This document shows positions 45,301-52,363 of a DNA stretch of 58,080 nucleotides, in pieces. Source of the stretch: CAADGL01 sp964643885 (GTDB taxonomy: Bacteria > Planctomycetota > Phycisphaerae > UBA1845 > Fen-1342). The first letter of the stretch is position 1; every line of letters starts with the position of its first letter. The DNA is taken from NCBI GenBank assembly GCA_964643885.1, contig CAZXUI010000022.1, forward strand, positions 1 to 58,080, given 5' to 3'. Position numbers and translations under genes: made by a program. The notes under the pieces are model-generated. The model was not told the origin of the DNA, ran no database searches, and was given only the letters and a program-made list of their open reading frames with translations.

Positions 45301-46673
45301 GGCACGACCAGCCGCTGCCCCACCGCGACCGGCGCATCCTGGAACACCGCACCGAAGAACTTGCCGCTGCCCTCGTTCCCCGAGCGCCACACGACCCGCC
45401 CCGTTGACAGCTCGCGCGCCACCAGCTCATTCGGCATCGGCCGCTCGAGCTGCCCAAAGGGCGGCCGGCGCATGTTCCAGCGCGTCGGCTCCGACGGCCC
45501 CAGCCGCTCGACCGTGTACACCAGCCCGAACGCAGTCGAGAGCGCATGCCGCAGCGGGTGCGTCAGCAGCAGCTCCGTCTCGTTCGAGACCTCCAGCGCC
45601 GCGCCGCCCTCGAACCGTCCGTCACGAAAGCCCCCCTGACCCGTCCGGCCGTCCGGCGCGATGGCCCGAATCTCGGCCGCGCTCCAGAGCGGCGTCAGCG
45701 TCCACGCGTCGATCGCCCGCACCATCCCGCGCGACCTCAGCAGCAGCGTGTCGTCGGCCAGCACCGGCTCGAGCAGCGGCAGCCGCCGCATGTACTCGAC
45801 CACGGCGTCGATGCTGACGTCCTCGTCCCAGTAGTTGGTTTCGCCGCGGGCGGCCAGCTCGACGGTCCACGCCGTCTGTCCGCGCAGCCGCGGCTCGAGC
45901 GCCGCCGCCGTGGAATCGCCGAACCCATCCTGCTCGCGCTCGTCGAGCCAGCCGCGCAGCATCTCCAGCCGCCCGGCCCACTGCGGATCGCCGCGGACCG
46001 TGTCGCTGCGCGAGAGCGTCTCCAGCACGGAGCGGGCCGAGTCGATCGCCCCGAATTCGCCCAGCGCGACGATCATCTGTGCCTCGAGCTCCGGCGAAGC
46101 CCCGCTCTGCGCCGCCCGCATCTCCCGCAGAGTCCCCACCGCGTCGGCGAACTGGCCCGAGTCGAGCTGCCGCGCGACCAGCTCCCAGCCGATCTCCTGC
46201 CAGTGACTGCTCAGCGGATACTCGCCGAAGAGCTCCCGCAGCGCGCCCATGTCGCCCGCCCGCACCGCCTCCTCCAGCCGCGCGCCCACCTCCGAATCCA
46301 GAAGCTGGCGGTACATCTCGACGCCCGCGTCCGGCAGCATCCGCAGCAGCCGCGTCGCCTGCCGGTCCAGTGGATAGAACGTGCGGCTCGCCGGAGAGGC
46401 GACCAGGCCGGCCGGCAACGACCGAATCCGGCCGATCAGCTCGATCGCCAGCCGAAACTCGCCCCGGCGAATCGCAGCCTCCGCCTCACCCGTCAGCAAT
46501 AGAGCTTCGTTGGATTCCGGAAGTGTCGCGAATGCGGAGGCCGCCCGCTCACCGGCCGGCGGAACCTCCTGCGCCACGGCCGACGCCAGAAAGCACCCGA
46601 CCACCAGCGCGACCGGCAAGGCCCGTCGCGCAGCGTGCTCTCTCAGCGGCAGGGCGATGCGGTCTGTGCGCAT
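42354..46673 (-). CDS. Giant exported PQQ-type beta-propeller protein
   Basis: 1439 residues, one of the longest genes here. A signal peptide covers about 1-35 (GCFLASAVAQ). Residues about 50-260 are helical and TPR-like (GEAEAAIRRGEFRLAIELIGRI, DAVGTLREMRAAQSG). Then a first PQQ-like propeller (blade motifs such as LLLRSRGMVRAIDAWTLTPLW, IYVFTGNGVVAALG, GRTGKVIAEAG) up to about 680, a second helical stretch (about 700-970) and a second propeller to the end (VCALDWLDGRIRWQRD, GVDAATMEPAWTL). PQQ-binding enzyme residues are not evident, so it is more like BamB-type propellers than a dehydrogenase. It is the first gene of the long operon, preceded by a terminator and a candidate promoter. Confidence 0.85.
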   Translation of the reverse strand: MRTDRIALPLREHAARRALPVALVVGCFLASAVAQEVPPAGERAASAFATLPESNEALLLTGEAEAAIRRGEFRLAIELIGRIRSLPAGLVASPASRTFYPLDRQATRLLRMLPDAGVEMYRQLLDSEVGARLEEAVRAGDMGALRELFGEYPLSSHWQEIGWELVARQLDSGQFADAVGTLREMRAAQSGASPELEAQMIVALGEFGAIDSARSVLETLSRSDTVRGDPQWAGRLEMLRGWLDEREQDGFGDSTAAALEPRLRGQTAWTVELAARGETNYWDEDVSIDAVVEYMRRLPLLEPVLADDTLLLRSRGMVRAIDAWTLTPLWSAAEIRAIAPDGRTGQGGFRDGRFEGGAALEVSNETELLLTHPLRHALSTAFGLVYTVERLGPSEPTRWNMRRPPFGQLERPMPNELVARELSTGRVVWRSGNEGSGKFFGAVFQDAPVAVGQRLVVPLLRGDEMRVAAIEPKSGELIEEMPIVGPPTRYTGSGGRALLLTDETTIYVFTGNGVVAALGRDFSWKWAAVYPSTLGEHLGRFWWDSDTPTAEPGFDRPLLAGELLIGAPLDSNEIFAIDRFSGLERWRVPRGEHLYLVGAVQQGLVVGGSGLTCLDPADGRTVRWKTISLPVCGRPMIRDEQIFVPTRWGLMVVDGRTGKVIAEAGPPGESPAGQGGEGGGPTRPLASNVILSADSVLTVSPNRVSKYPDAERLRARCEQRLAARPEDARARLALSWLDAFEGRFAEAVERLDALTPEEPALRTARDRLLARTCMALAQQASSGPQRLTWLREASSLAQDPAEAARAAALIGRAIEEAGLIDEAVGHYESMLLNQSPGFMVPADSGRLSTAGWLVAAQRLGRLLRDLPTRAREDVVAKLVSAAGKSPEDAALLFRVRQLLPEGRQRDEIDRQIALRPIAPELAKRFLPGRSEGQSAAAAELLLRRWDVHVSLGLLEAAQADEAAWREYVLSAGAAVDEAQRELAARIEIAQRKLEHVPEAPLARSVRREWVARDARLLLQPWRPDRAALPTVLVQPRNSSVINLYRLPDGTPLRETEAALSSERAAAAELAVRALFGGGGDSGSEPFAGRAALVHGHLAAIAVRGGVLCLGLGSERYGGRRLWEHAVPEWRDLIESLSERGAAGDDALYFTPRPDRVCALDWLDGRIRWQRDLPGLTIQRLELVGDRLVVIGADQQVFSMRADSGEELRRLELETASVHAALVAHGRLVVSGTGFVMGVDAATMEPAWTLPGVTIDRVVSVSNSPWVLIQPAARLGWMVVDVESGARLVEEILREFEAISAAHFDGQGLDVAGRGRAGDEPRSGGAMLARIARDGWRQAWLTNFVSLADVNVTQLSASEALVPVLVLRPAGDGDGPDPRSLAVELYSRQDGSRLEEIPLGEMVDTSGAPGEVYMLVTPTRILVQAYGHLVALGSSAGNQP

Positions 46674-46749
46674 AGCTGGGTCCGGGCGCTGGTCGCGCTT
46701 CGCTCCGACACAATCCCCGGTCCGGGAAAGCTCCCGGCCGGCGTCCGAC

Positions 46750-46760
46750 TATTCTATCGG
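46750..46760 (-). promoter_or_regulatory. Candidate -10 element CCGATAGAATA of the long operon
   Basis: The 11-mer CCGATAGAATA on the minus strand lies about 77 bases before the PQQ-propeller start. The identical 11-mer occurs at 55157-55167 before the double-kinase gene, also on the minus strand. TAGAAT would serve as the -10 box; no clear -35 box is seen. It lies just downstream of the terminator of the small-peptide array, as a new promoter should. Confidence 0.4.
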
Positions 46761-46817
46761 CAGTCGACAGGCATTTTTTGCCCGGCGGCCGGCGGGCGGG
46801 AGAAATGGCGCGCTCAA

Positions 46818-46853
46818 AACGACGCGCGGCGCCGGAAAGCTCGGCGCCGCGCG
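46818..46853 (-). terminator. Intrinsic terminator after the small-peptide array
   Basis: A perfect 12-bp GC-rich stem (46823-46834 with 46842-46853, seven-base loop) is followed on the minus strand by TCGTTTTG. It lies 25 bases after the stop of the last small gene (46878) and before the PQQ-propeller gene, so it separates the array from the long operon. Confidence 0.75.
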
Positions 46854-46877
46854 CAATGAATCATCAGGCTGCATCGG

Positions 46878-47147
46878 CTAGGGGTTGAGTCCGCCGAAAA
46901 GAGGGTCGTCCGCACAGAAGGGCGGGTAGGTGCAGAAGATGTCAACGTCCGTATCGACACCGGGCCCTTCGTAGCCGGAGCGGAAGAACTCGTACGCCAC
47001 CGGATCGCAGGTCACCAGTGTGATGCACGGGTTGAGTTGGTTGAAGAACCGCCCCACCGAACTGGGGGAGCAGTTGTTGATCTGAAGACACGTCCCGCCC
47101 ACGGCCAGCGGCAGCATCAGTCGCAGCAGTTTGTTGACGCGCGTCAT
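46878..47147 (-). CDS. Small exported Cys-rich protein (array member 6)
   Basis: 89 residues, the longest of the six. Basic start (MTRVNKLLR), hydrophobic segment about 8-18, then the family cysteine at 26 in GGTCLQINNC, matching the 'LFQ..xC' pattern of its neighbours in a looser form. Cysteines at 20, 26, 41, 47, 72 and 78 could make three disulfides; the C-terminal half is acidic and aromatic and ends in Gly-Leu-Asn-Pro. It is probably cleaved and secreted, or held as a lipoprotein. I recognise no known domain. It is followed by a terminator hairpin. Confidence 0.65.
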   Translation of the reverse strand: MTRVNKLLRLMLPLAVGGTCLQINNCSPSSVGRFFNQLNPCITLVTCDPVAYEFFRSGYEGPGVDTDVDIFCTYPPFCADDPLFGGLNP

Positions 47148-47241
47148 TCGAACCTCTTTGGCGGCATCCGCCGGCGTGAATCCCTCAACGACGTTTCCGG
47201 CACGACCGGTCGCGAGCCCTTGATGAACCTCTCCGGCCGCT

Positions 47242-47454
47242 CTACGGGTCCAGGCAGTCGACGAAGACCGCCACCGGCGTGCAGAAGTTGAAATAGGTGC
47301 CCTCGGCGCAATTCAGAACCGCACACACGTTCAGCGACGTCAGCGCGGTCTGCGCCCCGAACTCGATGCAGCTCGACGGAATCGCCAACTGGAACAGCGT
47401 CCCCGTACCAAGCAACGCGGCCAGGGCCCAACTCTTGCGCCGAAATCGGTTCAT
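47242..47454 (-). CDS. Small exported Cys-rich protein (array member 5)
   Basis: 70 residues from MNRFRRKS; GGGAG eight bases upstream supports this ATG rather than the long open frame above it. Hydrophobic segment about 9-21 ending in GTLFQLAIPSSC (Cys29), the motif also seen in members 2 and 3. Further cysteines at 44, 49, 58 and 67 with Phe, Val and Asn between them. It ends in CLDP, much as member 6 ends in GLNP. A candidate promoter lies about 48 bases upstream and a terminator lies between it and member 4, so members 5 and 6 may form a separate transcript. Confidence 0.7.
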   Translation of the reverse strand: MNRFRRKSWALAALLGTGTLFQLAIPSSCIEFGAQTALTSLNVCAVLNCAEGTYFNFCTPVAVFVDCLDP

Positions 47455-47501
47455 TCTGGAAGCTCCCATCCGGATGCCCGCTGCGGGGCAACCGCCCACG
47501 A

Positions 47502-47531
47502 AATATAGCCCCACCCCAGGTGCCCAGGCAA
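47502..47531 (-). promoter_or_regulatory. Candidate promoter of array members 5-6
   Basis: On the minus strand TTGCCT (47531-47526) and TATATT (47507-47502) are 18 bp apart, about 48 bases before the start of member 5. The 372-base stretch between members 4 and 5 holds only this element and the terminator at 47695; no gene is seen in it. Confidence 0.5.
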
Positions 47532-47694
47532 GTCTCCAACCCGCACCCGGACCGCGAAAACCCCGCGACCGCTCCGCCGGCCTCGAACGGCGGGTCCCGG
47601 CGCCTGCGACGGGTACGGCCCGGTTCCGTCTCGCGGCAGCGCCATGCCGCCAGCCCGCCTCACGGCCTCGGGCGGTCACCGGCCGCCGCGCATG

Positions 47695-47728
47695 AAAAAT
47701 GGGGTGCCCGACAGCGCCGGTTCACCCC
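47695..47728 (-). terminator. Intrinsic terminator after array member 4
   Basis: On the minus strand GGGGTG (47728-47723) pairs with CACCCC (47706-47701), with an inner CCG/CGG pairing, and is followed directly by ATTTTT. It lies about 100 bases after the stop of member 4. Confidence 0.65.
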
Positions 47729-47826
47729 AGATCAAACGCACACAGTAGCACCGCCGTGCTCCCGGAAAGGGATCCCGGCGGCAGCGCCGACCGCTGCCAG
47801 GCAACGGCCCGGCGCGACGGCCGACC

Positions 47827-47946
47827 TTAGTTGCCCAGGCCGAACAGGTTGAACGTCGTCCCGATGTTCGGGAGGCAGTTCAGGCCCAGGGCCATCGTAA
47901 AACTTCCGGCCGTCAGCATCAGAACGATCAGCTTGTTCTTCAGCAT
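47827..47946 (-). CDS. Small exported peptide (array member 4)
   Basis: 39 residues beginning MLKNKLIVLMLTAG, with a single cysteine at 24 after the hydrophobic segment (MALGLNC) and a short tail with Phe, Asn and Gly (NLFGLGN). GGAG lies in the leader about nine to ten bases before the ATG, and the stop is TAA. The pattern of two or three Lys/Arg, about 18 hydrophobic residues and then Cys is shared with its five neighbours. After cleavage or lipidation at Cys24 only about 15 residues would remain. No homologue is known to me. Confidence 0.7.
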   Translation of the reverse strand: MLKNKLIVLMLTAGSFTMALGLNCLPNIGTTFNLFGLGN

Positions 47947-48089
47947 GGCTTGGTTCTCCGTAGCTGCGAGCCGCGGCGGATCAACGCCCGCCGCAGACCC
48001 AGATTTCTGTTTCGGTCGCTCCAGCAGTGACGCGTCGCGTCGCGGGGGCGGAGACAGCGGTCGGCCCCACCGGCCGCGTGCAGCGGTTC

Positions 48090-48263
48090 CTAGCCGAACA
48101 GCTCCTCGTTGAGGATGTCCAGCGCGATGTTGATGGCGCGATTGTTCGTCGGCCAGCCGCTGTTGAAGAAACCGCGGAAGAAGCCGTTCAGGCAGCCGCC
48201 CTGGAAGAGCGTGGCGCCGCCGAACAGCATCGCACTGAGAACGAACAGCTTCTGCTTGTTCAC
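48090..48263 (-). CDS. Small exported peptide (array member 3)
   Basis: 57 residues, GTG start at 48263 with a perfect AAGGAG seven bases upstream. MNKQKLFVLSAMLFGGATLFQGGC gives the basic head, the hydrophobic segment and the LFQ motif before Cys24; the QGGC context is close to a lipobox. The tail of about 33 residues is amphipathic (FFRGFFNSGW, then NIALDILNEELFG). It is too short for usual gene callers and has a rare start codon, but codon use and the ribosome site are convincing. The tail could insert into or dimerise at membranes. Confidence 0.72.
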   Translation of the reverse strand: MNKQKLFVLSAMLFGGATLFQGGCLNGFFRGFFNSGWPTNNRAINIALDILNEELFG

Positions 48264-48341
48264 GATCAATCTCCTTCGAATTCCCGCGCCGCCACGGACG
48301 GCTTGCGCCGCCGGTCAGCGCGAATGTTGAAGTCCATCCGT

Positions 48342-48467
48342 TTAGTCGATGGCGCGCAGCCAGACCACGTCACCCAGAACGTCGCCCAGGAACGTAGCGC
48401 AGTTCCCCAACTGGAACAGCGCCCCGAGGCTGACCGTCAGGATCGCCAGCTTGATTCGCGTGTTCAT
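48342..48467 (-). CDS. Small exported peptide (array member 2)
   Basis: 41 residues: MNTRIKLAILTVSLGALFQLGNC, one cysteine (Cys23) directly after LFQL, then a short hydrophobic tail with three Asp (FLGDVLGDVVWLRAID). GGAG lies about ten bases upstream of the ATG, and the stop is TAA. It shares GALFQ/GTLFQ with members 3 and 5. A released tail would be an 18-residue acidic amphipathic peptide. Confidence 0.7.
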   Translation of the reverse strand: MNTRIKLAILTVSLGALFQLGNCATFLGDVLGDVVWLRAID

Positions 48468-48531
48468 GCTTGACTTACTCCGTTGAATGTTGCGAATGCC
48501 TCGTGAATCTCTCGCCGGATCCGCCGGCCGA

Positions 48532-48666
48532 CTAGTCGAAGTTCACTGCGACCAGGATGCGCTGAACGACGGCGTCCAGGCAGCCACCCGGGAATCCCAG
48601 GCCGAGTGCCAGCGTCACGCCCGTCGTCATCAGCAGCGCGCCCTTCATCCAGAACTTCTTGGACAT
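48532..48666 (-). CDS. Small exported peptide (array member 1)
   Basis: 44 residues: MSKKFWMKGALLMTTGVTLALG, then FPGGC with the single Cys29 and a short tail (LDAVVQRILVAVNFD). GAGGAGG lies six bases before the ATG, the strongest ribosome site of the array. It is the first gene of the array, about 180 bases after a candidate promoter. The PGGC context resembles the QGGC of member 3. Confidence 0.75.
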   Translation of the reverse strand: MSKKFWMKGALLMTTGVTLALGLGFPGGCLDAVVQRILVAVNFD

Positions 48667-48849
48667 TGCGAGCCTCCTCTTGAAAACTCTGCCAACTGCC
48701 ATTCGGGTCCACTACGAATACGAGCGGCACGACGCCGGTCGCCCCGAACTGCATACCCAAACGGCCGGTTCACAATCTGTGGATACAGGGGCCCCAGCAG
48801 TTGATTTCAAGGAGCCCAGATCTGACCGCGCCGCATACCTTGGCCGGAA

Positions 48850-48877
48850 AGTGTAAGAGGTCGCAACGCCTTTGCAA
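48850..48877 (-). promoter_or_regulatory. Candidate promoter of the small-peptide array
   Basis: On the minus strand TTGCAA (48877-48872) and TACACT (48855-48850) are 16 bp apart. They lie just after the mtnA stop codon and before array member 1. The transcript would have a leader of about 175 bases. Confidence 0.5.
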
Positions 48878-48883
48878 GCCCGC

Positions 48884-49972
48884 TCAACCAAAAAAACCGG
48901 CAATATTTTCCGCCGTGAGCGGTTTCAGGAGCCCCCGCTCCGTGACGATTCCCGCGATAAAACTCGCCGGCGTCACGTCGAAGGCCGGGTTCCAGACCCC
49001 CGCTCCTTCGCAGATCAGACGCCGTCCCCCAAGCTCCCGCAACTCCTCCGCCCCACGCTCCTCGATCGGAATCGCCTCGCCGCTGGCCAGCGACAGATCG
49101 AACGTACTGCTCGGCGCCGCCACGTAGAACGGAATGCCATGCTGCCGCGCCGCCACCGCCACGCCATACGTCCCGATCTTGTTGGCCGTATCACCGTTAG
49201 CCGCGATCCGATCCGCACCCACGATCACCAGATCGACCTCCCCGCGCCGCATCAGCCACGCCGCCGCACCGTCGCACAGCACCCGCACGTCGATCCCTGC
49301 CGCCGAAAGCTCGTAGGCCGTCAGCCGCGCGCCCTGAAGCAGCGGCCGCGTTTCATCCGCATACACCCGCACACGCCGGCCCTGCTCGTGGGCAACGTAG
49401 ATCGCCGCCAGCGCGGTCCCCAGGCCGGCCGTCGCCAACGCCCCGGCGTTGCAGTGCGTCAGCACCCGCGCGCCGTCCGGAATCAATTCCGCCCCGACCT
49501 CCCCGATCCGCCGGCACATCGCCGCATCCTCACGCGCGATGGCATGCGCTTCCTCCAGCATCGCCTCCCAACGCTGCGCCGAGCCGCCCTCCATCCGCCT
49601 CGCCCGCTCCGCGACCCGCCGCGTCGCCCACGCCAGATTCACCGCCGTCGGACGCGCGCCGTCGAGGTACGCCCGGACTTCGACCACGCGCTCCAGGAAT
49701 GCCTGCGTCGAGCCGGACCGCGCCTCACGCGTCCCCACGCACATCCCGAACGCCGCCGCCACGCCGATCGCCGGCGCGCCACGCACCCGCAACCGGCGAA
49801 TCGCCTCCCACACCTGCTCCACGCGCTCGCAGCATACGACCCGCCGATCGAGCGGCAGCAGCGTCTGATCGAGAACCTCCACCCGGCCGCCGCCTTCCCG
49901 CGACCACGCCACCGTTCGCGGCAGACCCGCGAGCGGATCGACTCGACCGGTGACCGCAGCGGATTGACTCAT
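48884..49972 (-). CDS. mtnA: Methylthioribose-1-phosphate isomerase
   Basis: Methionine salvage enzyme: converts 5-methylthioribose-1-phosphate to methylthioribulose-1-phosphate. The 363 residues from MSQSAAV show the MtnA pattern: RVRGAPAIGVAAAFG (about 62-76), LTHCNAGALATAGLGTALA with the catalytic Cys, DETRPLLQGARLTAYEL, VDLVIVGADRIAANGDTANKIGTYG with the catalytic Asp, and a closing FDVTPASFIAGIVTERG. It is distinguished from eIF2B-like proteins by THCNAG and RPLLQG. The start is preceded by a GAGGAG at 12 bases and an AAGG closer in. It is not in a salvage operon here. Confidence 0.95.
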   Translation of the reverse strand: MSQSAAVTGRVDPLAGLPRTVAWSREGGGRVEVLDQTLLPLDRRVVCCERVEQVWEAIRRLRVRGAPAIGVAAAFGMCVGTREARSGSTQAFLERVVEVRAYLDGARPTAVNLAWATRRVAERARRMEGGSAQRWEAMLEEAHAIAREDAAMCRRIGEVGAELIPDGARVLTHCNAGALATAGLGTALAAIYVAHEQGRRVRVYADETRPLLQGARLTAYELSAAGIDVRVLCDGAAAWLMRRGEVDLVIVGADRIAANGDTANKIGTYGVAVAARQHGIPFYVAAPSSTFDLSLASGEAIPIEERGAEELRELGGRRLICEGAGVWNPAFDVTPASFIAGIVTERGLLKPLTAENIAGFFG

Positions 49973-50089
49973 GTCCTTGCCCCGCTCCTCTGGAGGTCTA
50001 CCCCGCACAGGCGCTTCGGCACAGCTCCACGTCGCCGCCGCGCAGCCCGGCGGCCACCTCCCGCTCAGCTCCACCGGACCGAATGTGAA

Positions 50090-50162
50090 TGAGGGCGCTG
50101 GGACTCGAACCCAGGACCCACGGCTTAAAAGGCCGTTGCTCTACCTGCTGAGCTACGCCCTC
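50090..50162 (-). tRNA. tRNA-Lys (anticodon TTT)
   Basis: 73 bases including the discriminator A. On the minus strand the acceptor stem is GAGGGCG with CGCCCTC, the D-loop holds AGCAGG, the anticodon arm CGGCC-TTTTAA-GCCG carries TTT, and the T arm contains GGTTCGAGTCC. CCA is not encoded. It lies between mtnA and a secreted-protein gene. Confidence 0.97.
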
Positions 50163-50269
50163 GACGGATTCCGGCTCGAAACGCCGGTTTCGGGACCGAT
50201 TTCGGCTCGCCCGCGAACCCGGCCACCGCACACGCAGCCGTCGACGCCCCCAAAACCGACTGCGGCGAC

Positions 50270-50298
50270 ATTATAGAACGCGTCGGCCGCTCCAGAAA
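50270..50298 (-). promoter_or_regulatory. Promoter of tRNA-Lys
   Basis: A perfect TATAAT lies on the minus strand at 50275-50270, with a weaker TTTCTG 17 bp upstream (50298-50293). The start point would be about 100 bases before the mature tRNA 5' end. Confidence 0.65.
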
Positions 50299-50330
50299 GT
50301 TCGCCGGCCGCCCGCCCTTCGGCGCGGCTC

Positions 50331-51629
50331 TTACTCCGCTCGCGCCGCCGCCGCCTCGACGATCAGCCCCGCCTCCACCGGCCGCACAATGCTCCGCTCG
50401 ATCACATACCCGACCCCCGCACCCCCGGCGATGTCCAGCAGCACCGCCACCGCGACAGGCCGGCCGGTCGCGTCGCGCAGCAGATAAGGAATGCCCGCCT
50501 GCGCCTGATGTGCACCCGAAAGCCGCACACCGACTGCCAACCCAACCACGTGCGAGACCGTGCCGACGTGCGGCCGCTTCGCGTGTTGCCCGAAGCGGAC
50601 CACGTCCATCCGCTCGATCCGCAGCGGGGAGCCTTCAGAGTGCGGCGTGATCACCGCATAGCCCGCCTGGACCCGCGCGACCTCCACCTGCCCGATCGCC
50701 GATCCGCCACGAAACACCTGACCCCGCGCTCCCGGCTCCAGTCCATCGGACTCGCCCGCCGCGACCAGCACCAGCGGCGCCACGGCGAACACACGCGCCT
50801 CCAGTGGCCCGGGCGTCACCCGCACGCGCGCCCGATCGCCCACGCGAACCTCATCCGCGCACGCTTCGACCAGCGCAGTCGCGTACCAGAAGCGTTCGTC
50901 GCGCCGCTGGACAATCCCCGTCCCGACGTACTGCCCCTCGCGATAGAACTCCACCCACGGCTCGCTCGACCACCCGAGCCCCGGCGGCGAAGCAATCCAG
51001 ATACGCTGACCCGTCACTGTCGGCTCCACGTAACTGACCGCCGACGATTGTGTGCCATCGACCGCAGCCGCCGGCCACAGCGACGCCGCCTGGCCGGACT
51101 CGAGCCGCAGATCGCGCGTCAGCGCGATCACCCTGCACGCTGCCGCCGACGCTCCGACGAAAATCGTCTCCAGCCGTGCCACCGGCTGCTCGCCGCTGTC
51201 CACCCGCCACCAATCCCCGACTCGCACTCCCCCGGATTCCCCCAAGTCCAGCCAAACCATTCCCTGCCCAACACCCACGCCATCGATCTTCGCCGTTATA
51301 GGACCTTCCTGCGGCCAGCTCGACCTCAGCTCAACGTCGATCTCCGGCCGCACCACCCACGCCTTCGGCACGTCACCCGCTTCGCTCGCCGGCCCCATCG
51401 CAACGCCCGTCACCGCCGCTTCGGCCGCCAGCTCTGTCCACACGACCGGCCGGCCGGCCGCCGAGACGAGTACGAAATCGCGCCCGTCTCCATCGCTTGG
51501 CTGCGAGGTGGTCAGAAGGACACGGACCCGGCCGGCGAGGTCCCGTTCGACGGGCAGCGGGCGGGTTTGCGCAGCGTCCAGGAGTGCGAGCGAGGCGGCC
51601 AGCGCAGCGATTGCGGACATTCCAGTCAT
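50331..51629 (-). CDS. Secreted hypothetical protein with beta-barrel-like repeats
   Basis: 432 residues from MTGMSAIAALAASLALLDAAQ, a clear signal peptide. The mature protein is beta-rich and contains several units of the type 'G..VGD..RV......V..I..V' (GGVRVGDWWRVDSGEQPVARLETIFVG; EVRVGDRARVRVTPG; GLEPGARGQVFRGGSAIGQVEVARV), like the small barrels in MreC or FlgT C-terminal regions. I cannot assign it to a family. The last 130 residues are rich in Gly, Val and Ala. GAGG lies three bases before the ATG; the ATG three codons on (51620) is an alternative. A hairpin with T-run lies about 100 bases upstream on the same strand. Confidence 0.6.
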   Translation of the reverse strand: MTGMSAIAALAASLALLDAAQTRPLPVERDLAGRVRVLLTTSQPSDGDGRDFVLVSAAGRPVVWTELAAEAAVTGVAMGPASEAGDVPKAWVVRPEIDVELRSSWPQEGPITAKIDGVGVGQGMVWLDLGESGGVRVGDWWRVDSGEQPVARLETIFVGASAAACRVIALTRDLRLESGQAASLWPAAAVDGTQSSAVSYVEPTVTGQRIWIASPPGLGWSSEPWVEFYREGQYVGTGIVQRRDERFWYATALVEACADEVRVGDRARVRVTPGPLEARVFAVAPLVLVAAGESDGLEPGARGQVFRGGSAIGQVEVARVQAGYAVITPHSEGSPLRIERMDVVRFGQHAKRPHVGTVSHVVGLAVGVRLSGAHQAQAGIPYLLRDATGRPVAVAVLLDIAGGAGVGYVIERSIVRPVEAGLIVEAAAARAE

Positions 51630-51725
51630 AGACCTCGCCCGAGTCCGCAGGATTGTGCCCGCCTGGCTGCCGATGGCAAGCGCCGTTCCACCGGCCGACG
51701 ACACTTGTCGCCGCAGGGCGCAAAG

Positions 51726-51761
51726 AAAAACGCGGTGCGACCGACTGCCGGTCGCACCGCG
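51726..51761 (-). terminator. Strong intrinsic terminator or attenuator hairpin
   Basis: A perfect 13-bp stem (51731-51743 with 51749-51761, five-base loop) is followed on the minus strand by TTTTTCTTTG. No minus-strand gene is visible upstream of it; the next gene on this strand starts 97 bases downstream (51629). It may end a small RNA or act as an attenuator in the leader of that gene. Confidence 0.75.
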
Positions 51762-52363
51762 AATTCCGAGGAGGAGGTCTCACAAAGTTCTGCTGCTGGA
51801 TTAGATACGCCGGTCCCCGCCCGCGGTTCGGGCGCGCGTGAAAATTTTCTCAACCCGTCTGGAGTCAGAATTCGAGCTTGATAGAATAGAGGCCGGTAAG
51901 GCTTCGCATCCGGCGCGGTGTCGATGCGGGCCATCGGCAGTCATATCGCGTACTTGTTTCGACCGGGCCGCGTTGAAATCGAGTGTTCGCGGCTCGTGTC
52001 CAACGAGGGGTAAGGGCAGGGCATCGGCGCCAGTCTCATGCAGCGGTTCGCTTCGCACCGCGCGTCGGTCTACATTGTGAACCTCTGTCGGGTGGACCAT
52101 CGCGTGTCAGCGGGTATCCGCCCGCGCTCTTGCGGTTCGGACCCGGCGGCCGATGCTGCCTGCCGTGAGGTCGGGCACTGACCCGTTCAATTGAGAGGCT
52201 CTGCTGCGGGCGAAGTTCCGCAGTCGGGAGCCGGGGGCTGCATGGGAAGCACTGGCGGTTCTATAGCACGCCGGCGGGTCTGCGCCAGGGACTGCGCGCC
52301 GCTGCGTGCGCGGTTTCGCCAGCGGACGCGCCCGGCCCCGGCCACAGAATCCAGGAAGGCAAG
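51762..52363. other. Non-coding stretch before the PHP gene
   Basis: No convincing gene is seen. The part 51838-51960 is AT-richer than its surroundings and contains a 10-bp palindrome GAAAATTTTC (51840-51849) and GATAGAATA on the plus strand (51880-51888). On the plus strand GAGGAGGAGG (51768-51777) resembles a ribosome site, but no start codon follows. Short open frames here lack ribosome sites and coding-like codon use. Confidence 0.5.

Noticed and set aside
42333..45407. 1024-codon plus-strand frame opposite the propeller gene
   Set aside because: Arg/Pro/His/Gln-rich translation with no domain, fully antisense to a gene with clear PQQ-type blades.
51801..52168. Short frames (60-99 codons) in the non-coding stretch before the PHP gene
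   Set aside because: No ribosome site, Arg/Pro-rich random-looking translation and no domain.
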